From positions 1 to 47,429 of the forward strand of contig JAFDAM010000007.1 of assembly GCA_019313825.1 (NCBI GenBank): 47,429 nucleotides of DNA, in the 5' to 3' direction. The position numbers and the translations under genes were made by a program. This DNA comes from Deltaproteobacteria bacterium (GTDB lineage: Bacteria > Desulfobacterota > DSM-4660 > Desulfatiglandales > HGW-15). A model generated the notes under the pieces. It ran no database searches. It was not told the origin of the DNA and saw nothing but the letters and a program-made list of their open reading frames with translations. Of this stretch, positions 39,243 through 47,429 are shown piece after piece; within the stretch, counting starts at the first letter, position 1, and each line of letters begins with the position of its first letter.

Positions 39243-41379
39243 CTTCCTCCATTTTATAAATCTTACAGAGCAGCGCTCTCATATTTACGGAACCTGCAGG
39301 CCCGTCAAACGGTCCATCATCACTTGTCAAGACGTTTGCGTTGCTGGGCAGCACCCTTTCAGGCCCTTGCTTCTCCCAATAGCAGAATGAGGCCTGCACA
39401 ACCACAAGCCTGGGGTCCATACCGGAAAACATTTTTGCCTTCTGCCTTATCCTGCCCCTCTTGGTCTCTATCCAGACCCAGTCACCTTCCTCTATCCCGT
39501 ACTCCTTGGCCGTATCAGGATGTATCTGGACCAGGGGATAGGGCTGCAACTCCCTTATCCAGGGGAGATTCGTGTACTGGGTATGGAAATGATAAGGAAT
39601 CCTTCCACCGGTACTCAAAAGAAGCGGGTACTCCTTTGCCACCTCGGGCGTTGAATAGTAGGATTCGCCGGGCTCGATATGGGACGGCAGGGGATCGTAA
39701 CCAGCCTTTTCGAGCGCTGTGGAATAAAGCTCAACCTTGCCCGTAGCAGTAGGGAAACCACCGCCCTTTACCCAGTAGTCGGTCTTGTGCTTATAGTACT
39801 TCTGATCCTTGCCGGTCGTAGACAGATGACCCAGTTTTGAAAACTCTTTCCATGTGATATCCGCTTTTCTGAGCTGATAGTCCAGCATCTCTTCAACCGA
39901 GTTCCACGGCCAGAACTTGGGTGCCACCCTTCTACCGATCTCAAAGTATATCTTTGGAGTGGTCCATGCCTCTCCGGGCGGGTCAATAGCCTTGTTTACC
40001 GCCCTGGTACAGAATCCAGGATGCGTATTCCACAGGTCTTCCTCCTCCAGCCAGTGTGCAACAGGAAGAACAACATCCGCAATCTCGCACATGGCTGACA
40101 TAAACTGGTCCGCCACTGAAAGGAACTCCAGATTGAGCAACGCCTTTCGCACATTCTGAGTATTGGCAAGGCTGAACAGGAAATTACCCCCATGCTGGTG
40201 CAGCATCTTCAGGTCGCAGTTGCCTTCCCTCAACTGCCTCAGGACCGTCTCAGTATGACAGCGACCGTAATCAAGAAAGCGGTGTTTGTCGGAGCCGATT
40301 GCCTTTTCAATATTCTCCGGCTTAATGTTATCAAATATCTCAAATCCAAAGGCAGCCATAGGTCCACAAGCCGGGTGTATCCAGTTCATCATACTTCCCG
40401 GCCTCTCCACATTACCGGTTATGGCCATCAGACACATAATGGACCTGCCGTTGCTCGTGCTGTTGTTCGATGCATCCAGGGATTCTCCTGTCTGGATCAC
40501 ACCCGGAGTATCAATGGCAAACATGCGGGCCGCTTTTACAATCTTCTCTTTGGGAATCCAAGTGATCTCTTCAACCTTGGCAGGTGGATACTCCTGAACC
40601 CGCTCTTTCAATTTATCAAAACCGTGAGTCCAGTTTGCGACAAACTCTCTGTCATGAAGATTCTCGTTGATGATGACATTCATCATTCCAAGGGCCAGCG
40701 CTGCGTCGGTGCCGGGCCTTATCTGAAGCCACAGATTGGCTTTATTGGCAATGGACGTCGCCCTGGGATCAACCAATATCAGGTTCTTGGCGTGTTTTAA
40801 CGCCTCAAAAAACCATACCGCCATCTCACCGTCAGAGCTGGAATACTCTATCTGTTTTCCCCATGATATCTGGGTCTTGGGATACTCTCCGCCCCATCCA
40901 TGGTAGTCGCAATAGAGCCTGTTAAACCCAAAAGTGGCCTCAAAAGCCCTCAGGCGGGGAAAATAACATATATGGCTGGACCCGATGCCCCGGTTGCCCG
41001 TGCCGATTGAATTACCCAATCTCACCGTATACCTGTTATACCCCCTGCCCGTGCCCTGACTGTTACATATGGCATTCGGCCCGTGCTTTTCGATAAGTTC
41101 CTTCATCTTGCCGGTTATTGTCTCAAGGGCCTCATCCCAGCTTACCCTCTCCCATTTACCTTCACCTCGCTCACCTGCCCTTTTAAAGGGGTACTTGAGG
41201 CGGTCGGGATGATTAATATGCTGGATGCTTGCCAGTCCCTTGGCGCACATGGTGCCTCTTGTTATTGACTCGGGATCACCCTCGAGATACGTGACTACAC
41301 CGTTTTCAACGGTGATAATCACTCCACATCCGCCATGGCATGCCTTACAAACACTTTTTATAAATTGTTTATCACCCAT
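39214..41379 (-). CDS. Molybdopterin oxidoreductase catalytic subunit (DMSO reductase family)
   Basis: N-terminal [4Fe-4S] CKACHGGCGVII...GTMCAKGLASIQHINHPDRLKYPFKRAGERGEGKWERVSWDEALETI; C-terminal HPDTAKEYGIEEGDWVWIETKRGRIRQKA. Confidence 0.94.
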   Translation of the reverse strand: MGDKQFIKSVCKACHGGCGVIITVENGVVTYLEGDPESITRGTMCAKGLASIQHINHPDRLKYPFKRAGERGEGKWERVSWDEALETITGKMKELIEKHGPNAICNSQGTGRGYNRYTVRLGNSIGTGNRGIGSSHICYFPRLRAFEATFGFNRLYCDYHGWGGEYPKTQISWGKQIEYSSSDGEMAVWFFEALKHAKNLILVDPRATSIANKANLWLQIRPGTDAALALGMMNVIINENLHDREFVANWTHGFDKLKERVQEYPPAKVEEITWIPKEKIVKAARMFAIDTPGVIQTGESLDASNNSTSNGRSIMCLMAITGNVERPGSMMNWIHPACGPMAAFGFEIFDNIKPENIEKAIGSDKHRFLDYGRCHTETVLRQLREGNCDLKMLHQHGGNFLFSLANTQNVRKALLNLEFLSVADQFMSAMCEIADVVLPVAHWLEEEDLWNTHPGFCTRAVNKAIDPPGEAWTTPKIYFEIGRRVAPKFWPWNSVEEMLDYQLRKADITWKEFSKLGHLSTTGKDQKYYKHKTDYWVKGGGFPTATGKVELYSTALEKAGYDPLPSHIEPGESYYSTPEVAKEYPLLLSTGGRIPYHFHTQYTNLPWIRELQPYPLVQIHPDTAKEYGIEEGDWVWIETKRGRIRQKAKMFSGMDPRLVVVQASFCYWEKQGPERVLPSNANVLTSDDGPFDGPAGSVNMRALLCKIYKMEEGDDTQVSFS

Positions 41380-41441
41380 GCTTGCTCCTTGTTATAGTAA
41401 TTTTTAGTTTGCTTTTATAACTTATAGCCCGCTTCAGGTCT

Positions 41442-41459
41442 TGCTAAAGCCCTGCCCCA
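41442..41459 (-). promoter_or_regulatory. Candidate sigma-54 (-24/-12) promoter for the molybdoenzyme operon
   Basis: Minus strand TGGGGCAGGGCTTTAGCA has GG-N10-GC spacing, about 60 nt upstream of the ATG; a sigma-54 activator lies nearby. Confidence 0.35.
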
Positions 41460-41492
41460 TATGATCTCTTCAGTGAGATGGCCGCATTGGCC

Positions 41493-42290
41493 TTATGGTA
41501 GATCATAATATTTGATTACAGGCGGATCATACAAGGCTCTACCGATAATAATCCTCTTCAGGCCTACTCCACCATTTTCTTTTAAAAGCATGGCCACACT
41601 TGCTCCCTTATGGATATCCCCGTTGCTGTCCGCCTGGTTGAGAAACACATAGCGCCCGGCATTTTTCGGACAGCCTTTCATGATTCCCCGTTCGTGTGTA
41701 ATGGCATTTGCGACTGATAAGGCGGTAACCTCTTCACCCGGTTTAATCCCGGTGATTTCGGAATAAATATCCGGCCTGAATACCCAGTTTATCCCCAGAG
41801 GCTTACCAATGACGTTCAGCCCGACAACTGCCACAAGCCACTTACTGCTTTGCGGAATAATGGGTTCGTAATCAGCCGGCGCCTTCAGGGGCCTTCCGGC
41901 AGCGCCATCCGCTTCAACCAGTATCCATTTAAAAACTCCGGTCGTCAATAACACATCTATGGTTTCCGGAGGGAACCCTCCAAGCTTATTCTCTGATGAA
42001 AGTTTCCGGGAAACCGCTGTAATATGTCTGTGCCGACCTAAAAGTTCTTTCGCACTCCTGATAACCTCCTCAGCGGTTTCGGCTATGATCACATGCTGAG
42101 ATTGATTCTTTTCAGGCGGAAAGATTTTTGTGGTGGTCGTGGTCAGAACAGTCTCGCCATTTGCGGAAAGCTCTCTCGCAATCCTGAAAAGAAGACTTGT
42201 CTTACCTCCTGCACCAACAAGGGAAACCACACCGCCATTTTGCAACATCAGGCTCTCCCTGAGGGAAGCCATAAATCCTCCTAAATTCAT
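41493..42290 (-). CDS. yqeC: YqeC-like selenium-dependent molybdenum hydroxylase accessory protein
   Basis: GGVVSLVGAGGKTSLLFRIARELSANGETVLTTTTTKIFPP...WILVEADGAAGRPLKAPADYEPIIP. Confidence 0.87.
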   Translation of the reverse strand: MNLGGFMASLRESLMLQNGGVVSLVGAGGKTSLLFRIARELSANGETVLTTTTTKIFPPEKNQSQHVIIAETAEEVIRSAKELLGRHRHITAVSRKLSSENKLGGFPPETIDVLLTTGVFKWILVEADGAAGRPLKAPADYEPIIPQSSKWLVAVVGLNVIGKPLGINWVFRPDIYSEITGIKPGEEVTALSVANAITHERGIMKGCPKNAGRYVFLNQADSNGDIHKGASVAMLLKENGGVGLKRIIIGRALYDPPVIKYYDLP

Positions 42291-42547
42291 TTTCTCATAA
42301 CTTCAATAGATATTTATTACGATTGTATGTCAATTTATTTAAACCACAGAACCGCAAAACTGGTCCAAAGTATCGGAAATTAGTGTGCTTATAAAAAGCA
42401 AGAGATATGCCAGGTTTTATCTAACAGCTAACCGCTTAAAATATCATCTGATTTAGGCATTTACTTTTATACTTGACAATACCCGGTGTTTCATATAGAC
42501 ACAATTAAATGGCCTTTATTGACACACTCAAATAATCCCATATCACT

Positions 42548-44368
42548 TTGACACAACCACAACCAAGTCGGGACCAAGCCATGGGTAAAAGCAATCAAGA
42601 TGATAGTCAGATCAAATGGAGGGAGCGGTATCAGAATCTGCTCGATTCATTAAATGTTGGTTTTGTTCTACTCGACATGGAATTTCGATACCTGGACGTC
42701 AACAAGACCTATATGAAGATGACCGGACTCCCTCGCGAAAAACTCGTGGGCAGACATACCAAAGAATTCTACAGTAAGGACGAGTTTGAGAGGCTGAAGG
42801 AGATTGTAGTTCCACTCCGGGATTACGATGATTTTCAGTTTGAGTTCGCCCTTCCAAATGTAAACGGTGAAAGAATTCCCGTTGTCCACAACGTACATAG
42901 GAACAAAGACAAGCATGGCAGCAACGCATCTATTCACGTCCTGATCACGGATATTCGAGAGCAGAAAAAGGTACAGGAGGAGTTGGAATCCGCGAATAAG
43001 GCCATCATCAGCAGTTACGACACACTTGAAAAGGAGAAGAAAAAATTTGAGGCCATACTCTTCGGAATAGGTGATTGTGTCACCATTTTTGACCCCAAGG
43101 AAACCCTCCTTCTATGCAATCCAAAAGGTGTTGAGATCAGGGGAAAACGCCGCACCCCTTTCCTGCCGCTTAAATCAGGAACTCAGCAACAGATAGAATT
43201 GACTGTGGGCAAAGAAAACCGTCAATTTTTCGGACAGATGCAGGAGATTCGCGACCAACGTGGAGCAGTATTCGCTTATGTGGAAACACTTAAAGATATC
43301 ACCTCCCAGATCATGCTCAAAGAAAAAGAACATGAATTATCCTGGATTAAGCGCGAAATGCGGAGATCAAAGCTCCAGACAGAGATGATCGGCATAAGCA
43401 GGGCCATGCAGAAAGTCTTCGAACTCATTCTTCGCTGCGCAGAAGTTGACTCTACTGTCTTGATACTTGGCGAAACCGGTGTCGGCAAGGAGGTCGCCGC
43501 CCGTGCCATCCACGCCCACAGCAGCCGTAAAGGCAAACCTTTTGTCGCGGTCAATTGCGGCGCTATTCCAGACACACTTCTTGAATCAGAGTTGTTCGGG
43601 CATGTGAAAGGCGCCTTTACCGGCGCCATCACCAAGAGGCCCGGCCTATTCCAGGAGGCCCAGGGAGGCACTCTCTTCCTCGACGAAGTAGGTGATATCA
43701 GCAGTTCTCTTCAAGTCAAACTCCTTAGAGCCCTTCAGGAGAAAGAGATACGACCCGTTGGAGGGGATAGGGCGCACCCTGTTGATGTCAGGGTAATAAC
43801 CGCAACCAATAAAGATCTTGAATATTTAGTAAAACAGAAACGTTTTCGTCATGATCTCTATTACCGTATTGCGGTCATTCCGTTAATCATCCCTCCGCTG
43901 AGAGAGCGCAAGGATGATATTATCCCCCTTGCAGAGCATTTTATAAAAAAATATCGGAAAAGCGGCACCAAGACACCAAAGACCATTGACCATCAAGTCC
44001 AGCAACTATTTCTGAACTGGTCTTGGCCCGGGAATGCGCGTGAACTGGAGAACGCCATTGAACACTGTATAGCCATGTCTAAAAACTCGTCCATAAAGAC
44101 CGAGTGTCTTCCCGTAAATATATTAAACGGTTTTAGACCGGAAAAAGAGGATAAAAGCGCTATAAACAGCGCATATGTCGAGGAGGTCGCCCAGGGAAAC
44201 AGACCATCAAGTTCCGCTTCGCCGATGAAATTAGAAGAGTCTGAAAAGATCATTATCTCAAATGCGCTTCGCCTGCATAATGGGAACCGAACGCTGACTG
44301 CCAAAGACCTCGGTATTTCAAGATCCACGATCTTGAGGAAGATAAAGAGGTATGGCATCATTCCATAA
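42548..44368 (+). CDS. PAS-containing sigma-54 dependent transcriptional activator
   Basis: PAS YQNLLDSLNVGFVLLDMEFRYLDVNKTYMKMTG; AAA+ GETGVGKEVAARAIH, GAFTGA; Fis-type HTH. Alternative ATG at 42581. Confidence 0.94.
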   Translation: MTQPQPSRDQAMGKSNQDDSQIKWRERYQNLLDSLNVGFVLLDMEFRYLDVNKTYMKMTGLPREKLVGRHTKEFYSKDEFERLKEIVVPLRDYDDFQFEFALPNVNGERIPVVHNVHRNKDKHGSNASIHVLITDIREQKKVQEELESANKAIISSYDTLEKEKKKFEAILFGIGDCVTIFDPKETLLLCNPKGVEIRGKRRTPFLPLKSGTQQQIELTVGKENRQFFGQMQEIRDQRGAVFAYVETLKDITSQIMLKEKEHELSWIKREMRRSKLQTEMIGISRAMQKVFELILRCAEVDSTVLILGETGVGKEVAARAIHAHSSRKGKPFVAVNCGAIPDTLLESELFGHVKGAFTGAITKRPGLFQEAQGGTLFLDEVGDISSSLQVKLLRALQEKEIRPVGGDRAHPVDVRVITATNKDLEYLVKQKRFRHDLYYRIAVIPLIIPPLRERKDDIIPLAEHFIKKYRKSGTKTPKTIDHQVQQLFLNWSWPGNARELENAIEHCIAMSKNSSIKTECLPVNILNGFRPEKEDKSAINSAYVEEVAQGNRPSSSASPMKLEESEKIIISNALRLHNGNRTLTAKDLGISRSTILRKIKRYGIIP

Positions 44369-44471
44369 AATGCCCTTCTCAAATTTCGATTTTTCCTAAC
44401 TATACCTGATACATTAGGCCTTGAGCCTTACACCTTGTCGAAGATCCCGGTTTATCGGGGAGCCCTGGGCC

Positions 44472-44645
44472 TTCATTATTTGGCCACTTCCTCAAAAGGC
44501 AGCCCCGCCCGGGCGGGGTCGTCTTGAAGAAATAGTCATTGCCGGATAGATTGCCCTTTTCAGGCAAAGCTGATTTTCTTTGACCACGCCCATCGAAGAT
44601 TCCCGCCAAAGAGGCGGGAGAAGAACGTGGTTTTCAAGTTACAGA
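44472..44645. repeat. Partial palindromic repeat, copy 4 (right arm plus 3' extension)
   Basis: TTTGGCCACTTCCTCAAAAGGCAG...TCGTCTTGAAGAAATAGTCATTGCCGGATA...CTTTTCAGG...GATTTTCTTTGACCACG...ACGTGGTTTTCAAGTTACA aligns with 150-290. Confidence 0.8.
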
Positions 44646-44992
44646 TTTCCCCCCACAGTCCCCATCTGTCTCAACTGCACTGATCCCACATTTTTCGCTG
44701 CCTGACTGATTGCCGGGTACTTTTCAATAATCACCGGATCTTTCACCAAGTGGTGAAGCCTCACAAGCGCACCCAGACTCAATCCGGATTCTTCATCATA
44801 ATCCACCGAATCAAGCCAGGCGATGCTTCATAGCGATACGACATAGCTGGGCCTCGAGATCCTCTTTTTCATGGATGGAAAAAGATCCGTACCACCGGCC
44901 GTGATCTTGCTTTCCTCTCCGTGCTCTTTCAAAAAAAGGACTGCTTTTTGAATAGAGTCCGGCTCAACGTACTCAAAATCAGGCAGCCGCAT
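44639..44992 (-). pseudogene. Truncated, stop-interrupted FAD-binding subunit of xanthine dehydrogenase/4-hydroxybenzoyl-CoA reductase family
   Basis: MRLPDFEYVEPDSIQKAVLFLKEHGEESKITAGGTDLFPSMKKRISRPSYVVSL*SIAWLDSVDYDEESGLSLGALVRLHHLVKDPVIIEKYPAISQAAKNVGSVQLRQMGTVGGNL*; ends where repeat copy 4 begins. Confidence 0.85.
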
Positions 44993-47279
44993 CTTGGTTC
45001 TCCTTATTCTTCAAGCCTTTCAAGATCTTTTCAGGGGTGATGGGAAGGTCCATGACCCATACCCCGACCGCATTGTATACGGCATTGGCAATGGCCGGTG
45101 ACGGGGCGATGATAGATCCCTCACTCATCCCTTTAGCCCCGAACGGACCTCCCGGATCAGGTTCAGCCAAAAGCTCATTCACGATGACCGGCGCATCAAG
45201 GGCCGTAGGGATCTTATATTCAAGAAATGAGGGGTTCATGATTTGCCCTTCTTTAAAGACAAGTTCCTCATATAGGGACTGACCAAGGGCCTGACAGGCT
45301 GATCCCTCCAGCTGGCCTTCGGCCTGCATGGGGTTGATGGGCTGCCCGCCGTCATGGGCCCCGGAAATCCTTATGACATCCACCTGGCCGGTCAGGCCAT
45401 CAACTTCTACCTCTACAATATCGGTACCGAACCCATAAGCAGGCGAAGAATGTCCCTCATAGGTCTCATGGTTCACAACAACCGTGGGAGGGGTATATAA
45501 ACCCCTCCCCAGGATGTGAAAATCCTTGGAATAGAGGCTTCCCTTTACAGCGTCCCTAAAAGTCATCCCTTTGCTGGGACTTCCTTTCACATAGACCCTT
45601 CCATCCTTTGCCACCAGATCTGAAATATCAGCTTCCAGGGATTCAGCCACGTAGGGAAACAGCTGTCTTTTTACGTCCTCTGCAGCGGCCTTTACGGCAT
45701 TACCGGAGACATAGGTTACACGGCTTGAATAAGTACCATAGTCAAAAGGTGTGATCTCCGTATCACCCGAGATAACCGTCAGGTCTTCCACACTGATCCC
45801 AAGCTCCTCGCAGGCAATCTGGGCAAGGGTCGTGTTGGAGCCCTGGCCGATATCAGTGGCGCCCGTCAATAAGGTTGCCGTACCGTCTTCAAACACCTTT
45901 ATTATGGCCGCGGTTGCATCATGGGGGTTATACCTTGAGCCCGAGACATAGGCCCATATGCCTGCACCCAGTCCTCGACCGGCTTCCATTCTGTCTCTTT
46001 TTTCTTTCCATCGCTCGTTTTCTGAAACCAGGTTGATGCATTCTTTCATGGCGCAGCTAGGAATCCAGGCCTTATTCGGCATCACGTCACCCGACTCATG
46101 GGCGTTCTTTAATCTTAGATCCATTGGATCAATGCCCAGCTCTTCGGCGATCATGTCCATCTGGCAATCCGCAGCAAACCTCATCTGGAGGTTTCCCCAT
46201 CCCCTAAAAGCCCCGCTGGGGGCATGATTGGTATAAACATTATGGCCTTCATATCTCATATTCTGAAGACGGTATCCCATGAATACCTGCACACCGGCTC
46301 TTCCGATGATGGCAGGTCCCCAACTGTTATACGCCCCGGTATCGGCCACAGCCTTTGAATCTACGGCAAGCAACGTACCGTCTTTGGCCACACCGGTCTT
46401 GATCGTAATAAAATAGGGGTGTCTGATTCTTGTTGTACAGAACTCTTCCTCACGGGTATTGACTATCTTGACCGGCTGCCCGGCCTTTCTTGAAAGCAGC
46501 GCCGCAATGGCGTCAACGGGGAAAAGGCCGTCGGATTTACCGCCGAAACCGCCTCCTACAAACTGCTTGGTTACCCTGATCTTGTTAAGCGGCATGTCAA
46601 GATAACGGGAAAGGGTCTCCGCTGTCTTGAAGGGGCTCTGGGTGGAACTCCATATGGATACCTTATCCGACTGCTCCCAGTGCGCAACGGCGCAATGAAC
46701 CTCCATGGCGCAATGGGTAGTGGCCTGTGTTTTAAATCGGTCTACTCGAATGTAAAAGGCTTCTTTCATAGCCTTATCCACATCTCCGTGAAAGAATTGG
46801 GCGGTTCTGGAGATATTTCTCTCTGATTTTTCATGAAGAAGAGGGGCCCCGGGGTCCATTGCCTCGTAAGGGTCAAACACGGCCGGAAGTTCTTCATATT
46901 CAACCTCAATAAGATTTAACGCCTCTTCCGCGATCCACTCGTCTGTTGCAGCTACAGCCGCCACCTCATCACCGATATAACGAACCTTATCGATGGCCAA
47001 GGGGGTTTGATCGTAAAGTTCAGGCAGGTTTGTGAAAAGGCTGTACTTTTTATTGCGAGGTAAATCAGCCCCCGTCAGGACAGCCCTTACACCATGAAGC
47101 CGCTCTGCCCTTTCCGCATTAATATTTAGAATTTTTGCATGTGGAACATGGCTTCGAAGGACTTTGCCAAACAGCATCCCCGGGAGCCGGACGTCTACAG
47201 TGAACTCAGCCGCACCGGTAGCCTTGACTTTCCCATCTATAGGCGGAACCCTCTTTCCAATCAGTGAATATTCGTTCAT
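44979..47279 (-). CDS. Molybdopterin-binding large subunit, xanthine dehydrogenase family (4-hydroxybenzoyl-CoA reductase alpha-like)
   Basis: IGKRVPPIDGKVKATGAAEFTVDVRLPGMLFGKVLRSHVPHAKI...QFVGGGFGGKSDG...GAFRGWGNLQ...GPFGAKGMSEGS. Confidence 0.93.
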   Translation of the reverse strand: MNEYSLIGKRVPPIDGKVKATGAAEFTVDVRLPGMLFGKVLRSHVPHAKILNINAERAERLHGVRAVLTGADLPRNKKYSLFTNLPELYDQTPLAIDKVRYIGDEVAAVAATDEWIAEEALNLIEVEYEELPAVFDPYEAMDPGAPLLHEKSERNISRTAQFFHGDVDKAMKEAFYIRVDRFKTQATTHCAMEVHCAVAHWEQSDKVSIWSSTQSPFKTAETLSRYLDMPLNKIRVTKQFVGGGFGGKSDGLFPVDAIAALLSRKAGQPVKIVNTREEEFCTTRIRHPYFITIKTGVAKDGTLLAVDSKAVADTGAYNSWGPAIIGRAGVQVFMGYRLQNMRYEGHNVYTNHAPSGAFRGWGNLQMRFAADCQMDMIAEELGIDPMDLRLKNAHESGDVMPNKAWIPSCAMKECINLVSENERWKEKRDRMEAGRGLGAGIWAYVSGSRYNPHDATAAIIKVFEDGTATLLTGATDIGQGSNTTLAQIACEELGISVEDLTVISGDTEITPFDYGTYSSRVTYVSGNAVKAAAEDVKRQLFPYVAESLEADISDLVAKDGRVYVKGSPSKGMTFRDAVKGSLYSKDFHILGRGLYTPPTVVVNHETYEGHSSPAYGFGTDIVEVEVDGLTGQVDVIRISGAHDGGQPINPMQAEGQLEGSACQALGQSLYEELVFKEGQIMNPSFLEYKIPTALDAPVIVNELLAEPDPGGPFGAKGMSEGSIIAPSPAIANAVYNAVGVWVMDLPITPEKILKGLKNKENQDAAA

Positions 47280-47319
47280 TTATTATCCTCGCATGACTTT
47301 TTCATTTGTGAATGTCTTT

Positions 47320-47407
47320 ATGAAATCGCTACACGATTTCATGTAACGTCCCGCTTCGCAGGACTTTCAAAAGAACTCAGCCAGAATACCCCGTGCTGTG
47401 CACGGGG
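47320..47407. repeat. Three consecutive short hairpins near the window edge
   Basis: ATGAAATCG-CTACA-CGATTTCAT (47320-47342); GTCC-CGCTTCGCA-GGAC (47348-47364); CCCCGTGC-TGT-GCACGGGG (47389-47407). Confidence 0.6.
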
Positions 47408-47429
47408 ATGAATGGCTTATTTTGGGGGT

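Noticed and set aside
40192-40800. 202-aa plus-strand ORF opposite the molybdopterin oxidoreductase
   Set aside because: Antisense to a strongly conserved coding region.
39214-41379. Selenocysteine in the molybdopterin oxidoreductase catalytic subunit
   Set aside because: The ORF is uninterrupted and a Cys (SHICYFP) occupies the likely metal-ligand region; no TGA inside.
44830-44836. In-frame TGA in the FAD-subunit fragment (VVSL*SIAWLD) as a second selenocysteine
   Set aside because: The position normally holds Lys/Arg-type residues, not a redox Cys, and the same reading frame is cut off at GGNL by a repeat. Pseudogenization by a point mutation is simpler.
47389-47429. CRISPR array
   Set aside because: Only one repeat-like hairpin is visible and no second copy or spacer can be checked within the window; kept only as a low-confidence observation.
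1-47429. tRNA or rRNA genes
   Set aside because: No cloverleaf-type sequence or rRNA core motif was recognised by eye; tRNAscan-SE/Infernal would be needed to exclude them.

Overview
The 47.4-kb window looks like chromosomal DNA from an anaerobic Desulfobacterota-type bacterium; this assignment is inferred from gene content only. Main blocks: (1) TetR regulator, PHP protein, ABC exporter and transglutaminase-like protein. (2) DUF151 nuclease and PlsB-like acyltransferase. (3) An electron-bifurcation/C1 operon: a giant HdrA-GltD-like-HdrA fusion, MvhD, MetV and MetF. (4) Two sensor kinases and a sigma-54 response regulator. (5) A patchy accessory zone with PIN toxin/antitoxin genes and gene remnants. 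(6) A minus-strand set: HAD, unknown protein, split PEP-synthase-like pair, OadA/PycB-like protein and methylmalonyl-CoA epimerase. (7) A membrane-linked molybdoenzyme operon with YqeC. (8) A xanthine dehydrogenase/4-hydroxybenzoyl-CoA reductase-like large subunit followed by a broken FAD subunit. The strongest new observation is that the MvhD ORF in the supplied track is truncated. The true gene very likely starts at 16793 and reads through an in-frame TGA (16838-16840) as selenocysteine, with a plausible SECIS hairpin 21 nt downstream. Intergenic DNA carries several repeat layers: a ~180-bp imperfect-palindrome family, a 114-bp MITE with perfect 27-bp inverted repeats and a 7-bp target duplication, small TCCCG/CGGGA hairpins that appear nested in the larger repeats, and dispersed short word-permutation phrases. 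All calls are by eye; no database search was run.
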